Assembly (NCBI RefSeq): GCF_000312385.1
Contig: NZ_HE997626.1
Location: 1,332,572-1,396,571 of the forward strand
Length of the DNA: 64,000 bases
Direction: 5' to 3'
Origin: Tsukamurella sp. 1534
GTDB lineage: Bacteria; Actinomycetota; Actinomycetes; Mycobacteriales; Mycobacteriaceae
Shown here: piece after piece, positions 37,408-45,903 of the stretch
How positions within the stretch are numbered: the stretch's first letter is position 1
How the letters are laid out: every line of letters starts with the position of its first letter
The notes under the pieces: model-generated
The model's input: only the letters and a program-made list of their open reading frames with translations
Told to the model about the DNA's origin: nothing
Database searches by the model: none
Made by a program: the position numbers and the translations under genes

Positions 37408-39998
37408 CAGTGCCACGTTCGCTTCCCTTCAGGGTGGACCCGGTGCCGGGCGAAGCGATCGATTCCTGGCTCGAAGCGATCGCCTTCCGCGCCGACTCAG
37501 CGTGGGGAGACCTTCTCGACGCAGTCGACATACCTGCGCCTGCAGGTCTTGGGTACCCGCCCTGGACGATCGCACTCAGCGAGGCCGAAGTAGCCAGCCT
37601 GTGTGCCGCCACGGGCAGCGACGTCGAATTTTCGATGATGACCCTCACCCGGTTCGACGGGACCGCGGTGCGCATCGACTCGCAGTCGCGGAGTTTGCGC
37701 CGCGAAGTGGCATGGACCCGCCGCACCGGATCCCGCTTCTGCCCGCACTGCCTCCGAAGCAACGGCGGCCGATGGAAGCTCGAATGGCGACTCGGCTGGG
37801 CGTTTGCCTGCACCGACCATCGTTGTTTGCTGTCCGACGAATGCCCTCGCTGCCATAGAATTCCACGCCGCCGCCCGCTCCCGGGCCACTGCACCCCGAT
37901 CCCCGGCCGATGTGCATCGCCGGCGCAGGAAGGAGGCATTGGACGGGAGGCCCGACGGTGCGGCGCCGATCTCACGGCTGCCGAGGTCCTCGACCTTCCT
38001 GGTGCGCACCCCGCTCTTCGGGCACAGGCCCTCATCGATCGAATCATCGACGACGGAGTCGTGCGGTTCGGGGTCTACGCGCGCCTTCCACAGCCTGCGG
38101 CTTCTGTGCTTGCCGACATTCGCGCCATCGGCGGCCGAGTACTGTCCTACGCCACCGACGAAGAGCTCTTAGCGCGAGTGGGACCCGAACTGGCGGTTGA
38201 GTACCGGGCAGTCGATGAACAAGGTGGTGCACGATCCGGACAAGTCCGACAGAGCCGCACGAAGCCGGCCCTCGAAGCGCCAGCGAGAGCCGTCACAGCT
38301 GCGATTGGCGTCAGTGCCGCGATCGACGTTCTGCACTGCTCGGACCTCGCAGCCGCAGCTGATCGCCTGCGATGGTTAGTGACCTCGGCCCGGGAGACAG
38401 GCCTCAGTGTTCAACCGACGAACATCGGCTGGGGGACGCGAATCTCACCAATCCTGACCGGTGTCCAGCTCGCCGCGCTATCCCCGATGCTCGACCCGTC
38501 CGACCAACTTCGCTACCGCACTCACTCCGACCTTCCCACCTTGGTGACCAGTGGGCGCGCAGAGCTACTAGCGCGTCACACGCCGACGCAATTTTGGGCC
38601 GGAATCAGTTTGCCCTTCACGGTCCCGGCGGCGAGGCGCACAATGATGCGCCTGGCATTGTCTGCGGCCTTACAGTTGGTGGGCACTCGGTTGAATCTGA
38701 CGGCCGCTGGTCAGCAGGTCGGAGGTCACCTGGCTGGCCATGCCCTATCCCGATTCCTACAGATTCTGGAGTCCGATCAACACTGGAGCGATGTGTGCGC
38801 GGGTCTGACACGCGTTGCCGATTACGTTGTCGAGCGCGGCGTACCGATCGACTATCAGCGCCGACGGGCACTCGATTGCACCGGTTTGCTTCCGGACGAT
38901 GAGTGGAGGCAGATCTGCCACCGCACCGGAACGCCGTCACAGGGCGGCTCCGCCCGGGCGGCTGTTGTTCGGGCGTTTCTTCGCGAGGAGCTCACAGGCG
39001 TCCCCACGGTTGACGGGTCCGCAGACTTGCTCGCTAAGATCGCCGCGTTTCCCCGCGATCTGACACCCGGCCTTCGGGACGAGCTGATCAACCACGCACG
39101 GGTGTTCTTGGACGCCGCGGGCATCGATGAGGAACCAATTGCCTGGGAGCCGCCAATTGAGCTCCTCGCTGGTCTCGACCTCCCTGGCCCGCGACCAGGA
39201 CTGATCGACCGTGATCGCCTTCGAAAGCTCATCCGAGAACGCGACCTTCCCATCGGCGCCGCCGCCCGCGACCTCGGCACCACTGGCGAGGCGGTTCGCC
39301 TTGAGCTGATCGTCAATCCCCTCCCTGTCGATACCGGCCGCCGGAAGTACGCCAGCGCTCGAACGCAGCTCCCCCCGGAGGCTTTGACCCAGCTCTATCA
39401 TCACGATCGCCTCACCTTGCGACAGATCGCTAACCGTATTGGAGTCAGTCGTCAGGTGATCCGTCGACTCCTCACCGAATACGAGATCCCGACGATCCCC
39501 GCTACCGAGCGCGCGAAGATCATCATCGACCGCGACTGGCTCTACCAGCAATATGTCACCAACAGCAGGGCCCTCCCTGACATAGCCCGAGAACTGGGCA
39601 TGAGCACGGCGAACCTGGCTCGGTGGGCGAACAAACACGAGATTCCGATGAGACCCCGCGGCGGACCCAGTCACACCGCGGCCCTCGACGCCGCGGCCGC
39701 CGCGAAAACGGTGCCGCCGATCTTGCGCACAGCTGTTGCGGCCCAGGGCGGGCGCGACCGACTGGAACGGGCGAAAGCAGCATCGCGATTCCCCACGCTG
39801 ACCGAGGCTGCACACGCGTTAGGAACCAGCCAGGCAACCCTCACGAACCAGTTTCTCCGGCTCGAACGCGAGACCGGCGGAGCTCTGTTCGACCGTGCCG
39901 AGCGCAATCGCCCTATGACCCTGACCGCCCACGGACGGAGGGTGATCGACGCCATTCGAAAGCTGGACGGAACTGCTAGCGAGTCTCCCGGTGGGTAA
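37404..39998 (+). CDS. tnsD: TnsD/TniQ-like target-selection protein with multiple C-terminal HTH units
   Basis: Predicted site-specific DNA-binding selector of the Tn7-like element. The 864-residue protein begins with a TniQ domain containing the zinc motif FCPHC...CTDHRCLLSDECPRC (residues ~112-150). The C-terminal third carries at least four helix-turn-helix-like units: near 605 (PIGAAARDLGTTGEAV), 665 (TLRQIANRIGVSRQVIRRLL), 715 (ALPDIARELGMSTANLARWA) and 798 (TLTEAAHALGTSQATLTNQF, LysR-like, then GGALFDRAERN). This is longer than Tn7 TnsD (508 residues) and fits recognition of an extended site, probably within dnaB. The last gene of the operon. Confidence 0.88.
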   Translation: MTVPRSLPFRVDPVPGEAIDSWLEAIAFRADSAWGDLLDAVDIPAPAGLGYPPWTIALSEAEVASLCAATGSDVEFSMMTLTRFDGTAVRIDSQSRSLRREVAWTRRTGSRFCPHCLRSNGGRWKLEWRLGWAFACTDHRCLLSDECPRCHRIPRRRPLPGHCTPIPGRCASPAQEGGIGREARRCGADLTAAEVLDLPGAHPALRAQALIDRIIDDGVVRFGVYARLPQPAASVLADIRAIGGRVLSYATDEELLARVGPELAVEYRAVDEQGGARSGQVRQSRTKPALEAPARAVTAAIGVSAAIDVLHCSDLAAAADRLRWLVTSARETGLSVQPTNIGWGTRISPILTGVQLAALSPMLDPSDQLRYRTHSDLPTLVTSGRAELLARHTPTQFWAGISLPFTVPAARRTMMRLALSAALQLVGTRLNLTAAGQQVGGHLAGHALSRFLQILESDQHWSDVCAGLTRVADYVVERGVPIDYQRRRALDCTGLLPDDEWRQICHRTGTPSQGGSARAAVVRAFLREELTGVPTVDGSADLLAKIAAFPRDLTPGLRDELINHARVFLDAAGIDEEPIAWEPPIELLAGLDLPGPRPGLIDRDRLRKLIRERDLPIGAAARDLGTTGEAVRLELIVNPLPVDTGRRKYASARTQLPPEALTQLYHHDRLTLRQIANRIGVSRQVIRRLLTEYEIPTIPATERAKIIIDRDWLYQQYVTNSRALPDIARELGMSTANLARWANKHEIPMRPRGGPSHTAALDAAAAAKTVPPILRTAVAAQGGRDRLERAKAASRFPTLTEAAHALGTSQATLTNQFLRLERETGGALFDRAERNRPMTLTAHGRRVIDAIRKLDGTASESPGG

Positions 39999-40377
39999 AA
40001 CGGTGCACCAAGTTCCTGAACCTGGCCTCTCAGGTGGTGAAGACGTGGTTCGGAATGCCCTAGCCTCCACGCACGTCGTCGCGTCGGTAGGGTCAGGAGC
40101 GAACCGCGATTCCACGTCCCGGAACCTGTCATGGTGAGGCTCTAGAATAGAGACAGCTAAGCCCGGCTCGTTTGCCGACGAACCGGGCTCAGCTGAACAA
40201 CCGAATCACCACTCCGAGGGTTCGCCCCTCGATACCGTGACCGTTGCGAATGTCTTTGGATGACGCCTCCGATGGTAGACGGTGTGCGCGGGTTCGCCAA
40301 ACACCGGAACGCTGGTGTGGGCGAGCGATGCGGACCTTGGCGTGGTGGCTCATCCACACTGCCTTGAGGAGGCACCG
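39999..40377. other. Non-coding gap between tnsD and the TGT-like gene
   Basis: No convincing gene is seen on either strand. It holds the hairpin listed at 40155-40194 and, at its end, the GAGGAGG ribosome-binding site of the next gene. No copy of the TGGCGGA transposon-end repeats was found here, so the element does not end after tnsD. Confidence 0.6.
40155..40194 (+). terminator. Hairpin terminator candidate downstream of tnsD
   Basis: AGCTAAGCCCGG-TCGT and ACGA-CCGGGCTCAGCT form a stem of about 17 bp with two mismatches and a 6-nt loop, 157 bp after the tnsD stop. Confidence 0.6.
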
Positions 40378-41535
40378 TTGACCAACGACAGTCGCGACTC
40401 TGATCGCACAACCGATACCACCAGCACTGAACGGGCTGGAGGTGCCCGGCCCATCCAGGTCGGGCAGCACCGGCTCGAGGGCATGTCGACGGACCTGTTC
40501 GTTCAGGTCCCGACGACCTTGATCGACCCGACTCGCGCGCTGATCGCGTCGGAAGGTGTCGGCGCGGTCTACTCCGTGCCGTGGCAGTCCCGGACCCACC
40601 GCTCCGCGGTGGCGAGGACCGCGGCGGATCAGACCCGCAAGAAGTGCCCCGAAGCAGCGTTGCTGCTCGACGCGAACCTCTACAGCGGCCGGCAGCGGAA
40701 GGTGGCGACGGCGGAGCCGACCCGCGACTGGATCACCGTGCAACGTAGCGCGGGCCTGACGTGGGCATTGACCGATTCCGGCTATGTGGCCAAGGGCGAC
40801 ACCGCTGGGCTGCGGACCACCCTGAAGACGGCGGCCCGCTTCGGTGGACAGGTGATTGCGGCGCTGCCGATCGCGAGCTGGTGGCTTTCGCACGCCGCCG
40901 ATTCGCTCCGGTCTGAGATCAACGCGCACGGCATCCCCGTGGCGTTGATGGTCGAAGACACCGACGACCCGTTCGACCGGACCAACGTCGTGACCGGGCT
41001 GGTGCACGTCCTCACCGCAGATGTCCCGGTGCTGCTCCTGCGCAGTGACACGGCGGGGTTGGGGGCGCTGGCGTACGGCGCCGCAGGCGCGGCGATGGGG
41101 TCATCGACCACCTACCGGCACATCTACCCCGACATCGGCGGGGGCGGCACCAGCGGGTCGGTGTCGTTCATCCTCCCGGAGCTTCTCGCGTACACGTCGC
41201 TGACCGCGTTCGAGCGGCATTACCTCAAGGACAAGTCCCACGCCGCGTGGTGCTGCGACTGCGCACTCTGCGGTGGACGGGACCTGACCTGGATCCGCAC
41301 GGCTGACATCCCGAAGGCAGCAGCGTTCTCGCATTCGGTCTCCGCGGTCGCGATGCTCGGTCGCGGTTTGGCCACCGCTATCGCCGCCCACAACGGCCCG
41401 CAGGCGTGGACGGCGATGTGCGAGGCCGCCCACGAGAGCAACATCGAGATCGAGAAGCTCACCGGCGGGGACTGGAAGCGCAAACGCGCCCTGTCCGCCT
41501 GGATCGGCGCTACGCCGGAGCCGGCTGCGGCGTGA
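40378..41535 (+). CDS. Divergent tRNA-guanine transglycosylase (TGT)-like protein
   Basis: A 385-residue protein from a TTG with GAGGAGG 5 nt upstream. It reads like a TIM barrel: LLLDANLYSG, WALTDSGYVAKGD, VIAALPIASWW, VALMVEDTDDPF and VPVLLLRSD. TDSG matches the TGT substrate-binding TDSGGF motif. CDCALC followed ~20 residues later by His resembles the TGT zinc site (CxCxxC...H), and MLGRGLATAIAAHN mimics the conserved C-terminal helix. The usual nucleophile segment (FDCVxPTR) appears as MGSSTTYR, without Asp. The fold assignment is an inference by eye. It could belong to a DpdA-like or other base-exchange/binding system, or be a catalytically inactive relative. It overlaps the convergent next gene by 26 nt. 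Confidence 0.55.
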   Translation: MTNDSRDSDRTTDTTSTERAGGARPIQVGQHRLEGMSTDLFVQVPTTLIDPTRALIASEGVGAVYSVPWQSRTHRSAVARTAADQTRKKCPEAALLLDANLYSGRQRKVATAEPTRDWITVQRSAGLTWALTDSGYVAKGDTAGLRTTLKTAARFGGQVIAALPIASWWLSHAADSLRSEINAHGIPVALMVEDTDDPFDRTNVVTGLVHVLTADVPVLLLRSDTAGLGALAYGAAGAAMGSSTTYRHIYPDIGGGGTSGSVSFILPELLAYTSLTAFERHYLKDKSHAAWCCDCALCGGRDLTWIRTADIPKAAAFSHSVSAVAMLGRGLATAIAAHNGPQAWTAMCEAAHESNIEIEKLTGGDWKRKRALSAWIGATPEPAAA

Positions 41536-42133
41536 TCGGCACCCCTGTCGCGAGGGCGTGAGCGAATAGCCGCTCCTCCCAGTACCGCACCGCGACGATC
41601 CGCGGAGGATCGGCAACCTTCGATCCCCGCACCAGTAGTTCCTCGCCGGCGTGAGAGGTATGCACCACGCTCACGTCGGCGAGGTCCGCCGCCGTCAAGC
41701 TCAGCGCCGTGGGCCGCCGCTCGGTCAGCACCACGGTCTCGCCGAACCCGCGAAGCTCACTGGCGACATACAGGGCCCTCTTCCACTGCCCGGTGGCGAC
41801 GAACCCGACGATGCTCAACGGCGCCGCCGGCGGCGCCCCCGCGCCCTCCGCCGGGCACATCTCCCACAGCTCGAGGACCTGCGCGTCGAGCATCGGTCCC
41901 GCCCCGGACGACATCCGTTCGGCGACGGTCGACGACCATCGGACCACCGGATACCCGCGAAGCCCCGACAGTTCGGTCCGCGGCAACACCGACACCGAGC
42001 TATCGAGGACGAGCTCCGCAGCCGCGACCACGGCCGCGTCGACCAGATCCGCAGACCGGACGACAGGGACCTCGAACAGCGGGATCTGACCCGCCTCTGC
42101 GCGCTCCTGCCGGGTACGTCGCCGCGCCGTCAC
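41510..42133 (-). CDS. Hypothetical protein, partner of the AbrB-like gene
   Basis: A 207-residue soluble protein with a basic N-terminus (TARRRTRQERAEAGQ) and mixed alpha/beta content; no known family is recognised. A central segment (SIVGFVATGQWKRALYVASEL then VVLTERRP) alternates strand and helix like a Rossmann-type fold. Its GTG start overlaps the stop of the double-AbrB gene (GTGA), so the two are co-translated. Its 3' end overlaps the convergent TGT-like gene, so the three may form one functional module. Confidence 0.6.
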   Translation of the reverse strand: MTARRRTRQERAEAGQIPLFEVPVVRSADLVDAAVVAAAELVLDSSVSVLPRTELSGLRGYPVVRWSSTVAERMSSGAGPMLDAQVLELWEMCPAEGAGAPPAAPLSIVGFVATGQWKRALYVASELRGFGETVVLTERRPTALSLTAADLADVSVVHTSHAGEELLVRGSKVADPPRIVAVRYWEERLFAHALATGVPITPQPAPA

Positions 42134-42501
42134 TGGTCTTCCTGTTCCACGGGGGTGGGCTCCGGGGCGATGACCCGTGACGCATCGAACAGGTGAATGC
42201 GGTCCTCCAGGGCCAGGAACGCCACGACGCTCCCTATGTCCAGGCCGGCCGAGTCCAGGACCGCCGCCGGCAACGCGATCTGTCGTGACGTCCGCAGCCG
42301 CCGCGGGCGATCCGGGTTACTTCGTACGGACGGCTTCTTTCCGCGCGGGCCGCGAGTGGGAACGATCTCGACGATCCTCTGGCCGGCGACGACACCGATC
42401 CGGACCCACGAAGGCTGCCGCACTCCGGCCACCTTCGCCACCTTCGCCGGGATGGTGATCCGGCGGAAGCTGTCGATCGTCCGGGGACCCGTGGGAAGCA
42501 T
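42130..42501 (-). CDS. Tandem AbrB/SpoVT-type DNA-binding protein
   Basis: About 123 residues from the ATG at 42501. Two swapped-hairpin-like units are visible: SFRRITIPAKVAKVAGV with WVRIGVVAGQRIVEIVPT, and SRQIALPAAVLDSAGLDIGS with VVAFLALEDRIHLF. The linker is basic (GKKPSVRSNPDRPRRLR). Both units have the AbrB pattern R-x-I-x-(I/L)-P. A GTG at 42537 would add 12 residues but would run over the inverted repeat at 42502-42519, a likely operator. It probably regulates itself and the downstream gene. Confidence 0.65.
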   Translation of the reverse strand: MLPTGPRTIDSFRRITIPAKVAKVAGVRQPSWVRIGVVAGQRIVEIVPTRGPRGKKPSVRSNPDRPRRLRTSRQIALPAAVLDSAGLDIGSVVAFLALEDRIHLFDASRVIAPEPTPVEQEDQ

Positions 42502-42519
42502 ACTGCTGATTTTAGCAGT
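42502..42519. promoter_or_regulatory. Inverted repeat at the start of the AbrB-like gene
   Basis: ACTGCT-N6-AGCAGT is a perfect repeat that directly abuts the preferred ATG of the double-AbrB gene. It is a candidate autoregulatory operator. Confidence 0.5.
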
Positions 42520-42585
42520 CAAAGACCGAACAGACACTGGTACTGTGGATTACAGCGCATGATCGTCGTGCCGACCGCTGTCCCG

Positions 42586-42717
42586 CTAAGGCACGGAAAC
42601 GCCGTCGGAAGAGACGGCATCGAGGGCTTCGAGGACGGCGCGGAGGAACTCGGTCGCGGTGAGGGGGATGCCGCGTTCGCGGAGCTGTTGCTCTAGCTGC
42701 TGCTCGATGTGGTCCAC
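42586..42717 (-). CDS. Possible small protein (43 residues)
   Basis: A GTG opens a 43-codon frame with good composition for coding: an amphipathic Gln/Glu-rich helix (HIEQQLEQQLRERGIPL) followed by TATEFLRAVLEALDAV. In-frame coding-like sequence continues upstream for about 20 codons to a stop, with no better start. No ribosome-binding site is obvious. It could be a remnant of a larger gene. Confidence 0.35.
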   Translation of the reverse strand: MDHIEQQLEQQLRERGIPLTATEFLRAVLEALDAVSSDGVSVP

Positions 42718-42806
42718 GTCTGTCGATCCTGCCGCAGGCGATACCGGCGATGCAGTGCCCGAGAGCCTCGCGACGGTGTCGTGCAGCCGTTACCTGCGCG
42801 TTCGCT

Positions 42807-43160
42807 CTAGCAGCACGTGGCCAGGACGGCCCGGAGCGCTTCGAGGGAGTCGGGTTCGGCGCGGTAGAAGACGTTGATCCCCCGCCGCTCGGAGCTGACG
42901 AGGCCGGCCTTCTTGAGCTGGCTCAGGTGGTGACTGACGGTCGCCGACGACAGGCCCACGGTGTCGGCGAGATCGCCCGTGCTGACGTCGCCTGGACGTG
43001 CGGCCATGAGGAGCGAGATCAGCTGGATCCGGGCCGGGTCGGCGAGCGCCTTGAGGCGCAGGGCGAGCTCAAGCGCCGCCGCCTCGTCCATCACGCCGGC
43101 AGCGAGCGGAGCGCAGCAGATCGGGGCGCTGATGTCGACGACGGGGAGCGTCTTGGGCAT
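42807..43160 (-). CDS. arsR: ArsR/SmtB family metalloid-responsive repressor
   Basis: A 117-residue winged-helix repressor (ALADPARIQLISLL, LADTVGLSSATVSHHLSQLKKAGLV). A Cys pair at residues 15-16 (APICCAP) matches the position of the N-terminal Cys pair known for corynebacterial As(III) sensors. A second pair ends the protein (ATCC). The recognition helix has no Cys. It is divergent from the ArsI/CadI-like gene with a palindrome between them, and probably represses both. Confidence 0.88.
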   Translation of the reverse strand: MPKTLPVVDISAPICCAPLAAGVMDEAAALELALRLKALADPARIQLISLLMAARPGDVSTGDLADTVGLSSATVSHHLSQLKKAGLVSSERRGINVFYRAEPDSLEALRAVLATCC

Positions 43161-43180
43161 GACTCCAATCTACCCACTCG

Positions 43181-43194
43181 TTGACATATGTCAA
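43181..43194. promoter_or_regulatory. Palindrome between arsR and arsI, candidate ArsR operator
   Basis: TTGACATATGTCAA is a perfect 14-bp palindrome 20 bp upstream of arsR, and TTGACA could itself be a -35 element. Confidence 0.6.
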
Positions 43195-43256
43195 AACGTG
43201 GTCTAGAACTGAACCCGCACACCAATTAGATGTATGTCGAAGCCTCGGAGGTTCTC

Positions 43257-43724
43257 ATGTCCCGCGTCCAGCTCGCCCTCAACGTCGACGACCTCGATCA
43301 GTCGATCGCGTTCTACACCAAGCTGTTCGGCACCGGACCGGCGAAGGTCAAGCCCGGCTACGCCAACTTCGCCGTCGCCGACCCGGCGCTCAAGCTGGTC
43401 CTGCTGGAGAACCCCGGCCAGGGCGGCAGCATCAACCACCTCGGCGTCGAGGTCGACTCCAGCGAGAAGGTGCACGCCGAGATCGCCCGCCTGACCGAGG
43501 AGCAGCTGTTCACCGAGGAGGAGATCGGCGCCACCTGTTGCTTCGCCACCCAGGACAAGGTCTGGGTCACCGCCCCCGACGCCGAACGCTGGGAGGTCTA
43601 CACCGTCCTGGCTGACGCCGAGACCTTCAACGGAGAGCCCGTTGCCTCGAGTACTGCCGCCGACGCCGACGCCGACGCGACGCCGGCGGCGTGCTGCACC
43701 CCTACCGCGGCGAACTGCTGCTGA
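43257..43724 (+). CDS. arsI: ArsI/CadI-type vicinal-oxygen-chelate protein (C-As lyase or cadmium-induced protein)
   Basis: A 155-residue protein nearly identical in wording to mycobacterial CadI and to ArsI lyases: MSRVQLALNVDDLDQSIAFY, KPGYANFAVADPALKLVL, NHLGVEVDSS, the vicinal Cys pair in GATCCFATQDKVWVTAPD and WEVYTVLAD. ArsI uses Fe(II) and O2 to break the C-As bond of methyl- and aryl-arsenicals, with the Cys pair binding substrate. The C-terminus adds AACCTP and NCC, extra metalloid-binding Cys. GGAGG lies 6 nt before the ATG. The ars context favours ArsI. Confidence 0.85.
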   Translation: MSRVQLALNVDDLDQSIAFYTKLFGTGPAKVKPGYANFAVADPALKLVLLENPGQGGSINHLGVEVDSSEKVHAEIARLTEEQLFTEEEIGATCCFATQDKVWVTAPDAERWEVYTVLADAETFNGEPVASSTAADADADATPAACCTPTAANCC

Positions 43725-44060
43725 CCGACGCAGCCACGGAGTAGTCGCCCGAGAACCGAGCAGACCGACGACGGCGCCCTTCGAGTTGCGTCGCCGATCG
43801 CAACTACAACCGGTAGTGCTGATGCGACACGCTCGACACAAGTGCTTGTGCTCCGCAAAGGTGTCAGGGTGCTCGAATAAGATCGAACACAGGTGCAGAA
43901 GGCGCCGGGACCCCTCGGCCGCTTGAAGCGGCGAAGAGGTCCCGGGTCCGATCTGTGAGAGGATTCGTACCCTAATCTCCGTCGCTTCCCGTCACAACTC
44001 GACGCGCTACCAGCTTGTCCCGGTCTGCCCCTGGACAAGACGCGCAGAAGAGGCTCAACG
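43725..44060. other. Non-coding gap with a hairpin
   Basis: No gene is supported. A strong complex hairpin lies at about 43906-43944 (CGGGACC-CCTC paired with GAGG-TCCCG, with an inner CCGCTT/AAGCGG stem); it may terminate transcription from arsI, although it is 180 bp downstream. Confidence 0.5.
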
Positions 44061-44306
44061 ATGAGCAATCAGAATCGACGCAGCGTCGTTCCGAACCCCG
44101 GCGGTGGCTGGGATGTCACGAAGCCCGGTGGCAGTCGTGCCAGTGCCCACACCGACACCCAGGTGGAGGCCATCTCCCGCGCTCGGGAGATCGTCACCAA
44201 CGCCGGGGGAGGTGAGGTGCAGATCCACGGGCGCGACGGTCGGATCCGCGATTCCGACACCATCGCCCCTGGCAACGACCCGTTTCCGCCGCGCGACAAG
44301 CGGTAG
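44061..44306 (+). CDS. DUF2188 family small protein
   Basis: An 81-residue protein with the DUF2188 pattern: VVPNPGGGWDVTKPGGSRAS, HTDTQVEAISRAREI and EVQIHGRDGRIRDSDTI, ending in NDPFPPRDKR. The family is a widespread small alpha/beta protein of unknown function. It stands alone between a hairpin and a perfect 15-bp-stem terminator, and does not appear to belong to the ars operons on either side. Confidence 0.85.
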   Translation: MSNQNRRSVVPNPGGGWDVTKPGGSRASAHTDTQVEAISRAREIVTNAGGGEVQIHGRDGRIRDSDTIAPGNDPFPPRDKR

Positions 44307-44325
44307 CCACGGCAGCTGATACGCA

Positions 44326-44360
44326 CGAGGCGCCTCTCCGGAATTCGGAGAGGCGCCTCG
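44326..44360 (+). terminator. Terminator after the DUF2188 gene
   Basis: A perfect 15-bp stem (CGAGGCGCCTCTCCG and its complement) with a 5-nt loop, 20 bp after the stop. Confidence 0.85.
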
Positions 44361-44416
44361 TCGTGGAGCCGCGGCTCGGCCTTGCCATCCGAATCGATAT
44401 CTGTCAATATCGATGT

Positions 44417-44791
44417 GTGTCGAATTCGATTCCGTTGACCGACGTGACCGTGCGGTGTTCACCGCTGGTCCGCGAGCCCCTGTCGGAGGGGCAGTCCGTC
44501 GACCTCGCGGCGGTGTTCAAGGCCCTGGCTGACCCGATCCGCCTGCGCCTGTTCAGCCTGATCGCCAGCCACGAGGGCGGCGAGGCCTGCGTCTGCGACA
44601 TCTCCCCGGCGGTCGACGTCTCGCAACCCACGATCTCGCACCACCTCAAGGTCCTCAAGACTGCCGGCCTGCTCGAGTCCGAGCGCCGCGCCTCGTGGGT
44701 GTACTACCGCGTCATCCCCGAAGTCCTGTCCTCGCTCGCCGGGATCCTGCAGTCCGGCGAACCCGCCACCTCGTTGGAGGTTCTCTCGTGA
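44417..44791 (+). CDS. arsR: ArsR family repressor of the acr3-arsC operon
   Basis: A 124-residue repressor. EACVCDIS at about residues 55-62 carries the CxC As(III) motif of classical ArsR (ELCVCDL), followed by the recognition helix VDVSQPTISHHLKVLKTAGL. The GTG at 44417 has no ribosome-binding site but lies in a repeat of TATCGAT sequences (44395-44415) that may be the operator, so translation may be leaderless. It overlaps acr3 by 4 nt (GTGA), making an arsR-acr3-arsC-arsC order. Confidence 0.88.
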   Translation: MSNSIPLTDVTVRCSPLVREPLSEGQSVDLAAVFKALADPIRLRLFSLIASHEGGEACVCDISPAVDVSQPTISHHLKVLKTAGLLESERRASWVYYRVIPEVLSSLAGILQSGEPATSLEVLS

Positions 44792-45903
44792 CCAGCCCCG
44801 CCCCGACCACCGAGCATCAGCCGGTCGTCGGCAAGCTCTCCACCCTCGACCGGTTCCTACCGGTGTGGATCGGCGTCGCGATGGTCGCCGGACTGCTGCT
44901 CGGCCGGATGATCCCGGGCCTGAACACCGCGCTGGAGAAGATCCAGGTCGACGGCGTCTCCCTGCCGATCGCACTCGGGCTGCTGATCATGATGTACCCG
45001 GTGCTGGCGAAGGTCCGCTACGACCGCCTCGACACCGTCACCGGCGACCGCAAGCTCCTCCTGGGCTCGCTGCTGCTGAACTGGGTCCTCGGACCGGCGC
45101 TGATGTTCGCCCTCGCGTGGATCTTCCTGCCCGACCTGCCCGAATACCGGACCGGGCTGATCCTCGTCGGCCTGGCCCGGTGCATCGCGATGGTGATCAT
45201 CTGGAACGACCTCGCCTGCGGCGACCGGGAGGCCGCCGCGGTCCTCGTGGCGCTGAACTCGGTGTTCCAGGTGATCATGTGCGCCGTCCTCGGCTGGTTC
45301 TACCTCTCGATCCTGCCCGGCTGGCTCGGCCTCGAACAGACCACCATCAGCACCTCGCCGTGGCAGATCGCCAAGTCCGTGCTGATCTTCCTGGGCATCC
45401 CGCTGCTCGCCGGCTACCTCTCCCGCCGGATCGGGGAGAAGACCAAGGGCCGCGACTGGTACGAGGCGAAGTTCCTCCCGCGCATCGGACCGTGGGCCCT
45501 GTACGGGCTGCTGTTCACCATCGTCATCCTCTTCGCCCTGCAGGGCGAGCAGATCACCTCCCGCCCCTGGGACGTCGCCCGCATCGCCCTGCCGCTGCTG
45601 GCGTACTTCGCCGTGATGTGGGGTGGTGGGTACCTCCTCGGCGCCGCCATGGGCCTGGGCTACGAGCGCACCACCACCCTCGCGTTCACCGCCGCGGGCA
45701 ACAACTTCGAGCTCGCCATCGCCGTCGCGATCGCCACCTACGGCGCCACCTCCGGGCAGGCCCTGGCCGGGGTGGTCGGACCGCTCATCGAGGTACCCGT
45801 CCTGGTGGCCCTGGTCTATGTCTCGCTGGCCCTGCGCAAGCGCTTCCCCCTCACCACATCGTCTACCGCCGCTAGCGCGGATCCGTCCAGGAGTGTGAAC
45901 TGA
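44788..45903 (+). CDS. acr3: Arsenite efflux permease Acr3
   Basis: Exports As(OH)3 from the cytosol using the proton gradient. The 371-residue protein has ten predicted helices, of normal length for Acr3. [18 protein letters not shown] includes the essential Cys of helix 4, and [17 protein letters not shown] marks helix 9. GGAGG lies 7 nt before the GTG. It is translationally coupled to arsR upstream and arsC downstream (TGATG). Confidence 0.94.
   Translation: MTSPAPTTEHQPVVGKLSTLDRFLPVWIGVAMVAGLLLGRMIPGLNTALEKIQVDGVSLPIALGLLIMMYPVLAKVRYDRLDTVTGDRKLLLGSLLLNWVLGPALMFALAWIFLPDLPEYRTGLILVGLARCIAMVIIWNDLACGDREAAAVLVALNSVFQVIMCAVLGWFYLSILPGWLGLEQTTISTSPWQIAKSVLIFLGIPLLAGYLSRRIGEKTKGRDWYEAKFLPRIGPWALYGLLFTIVILFALQGEQITSRPWDVARIALPLLAYFAVMWGGGYLLGAAMGLGYERTTTLAFTAAGNNFELAIAVAIATYGATSGQALAGVVGPLIEVPVLVALVYVSLALRKRFPLTTSSTAASADPSRSVN

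Noticed and set aside
39999-40377. Far end of the transposon directly after tnsD
   Set aside because: No TGGCGGA-type repeats, no inverted TGT...ACA terminus and no target duplication were found here.
43725-44060. Riboswitch or small RNA around the hairpin near 43906-43944
   Set aside because: The hairpin is most simply a terminator; no conserved riboswitch core was recognised.
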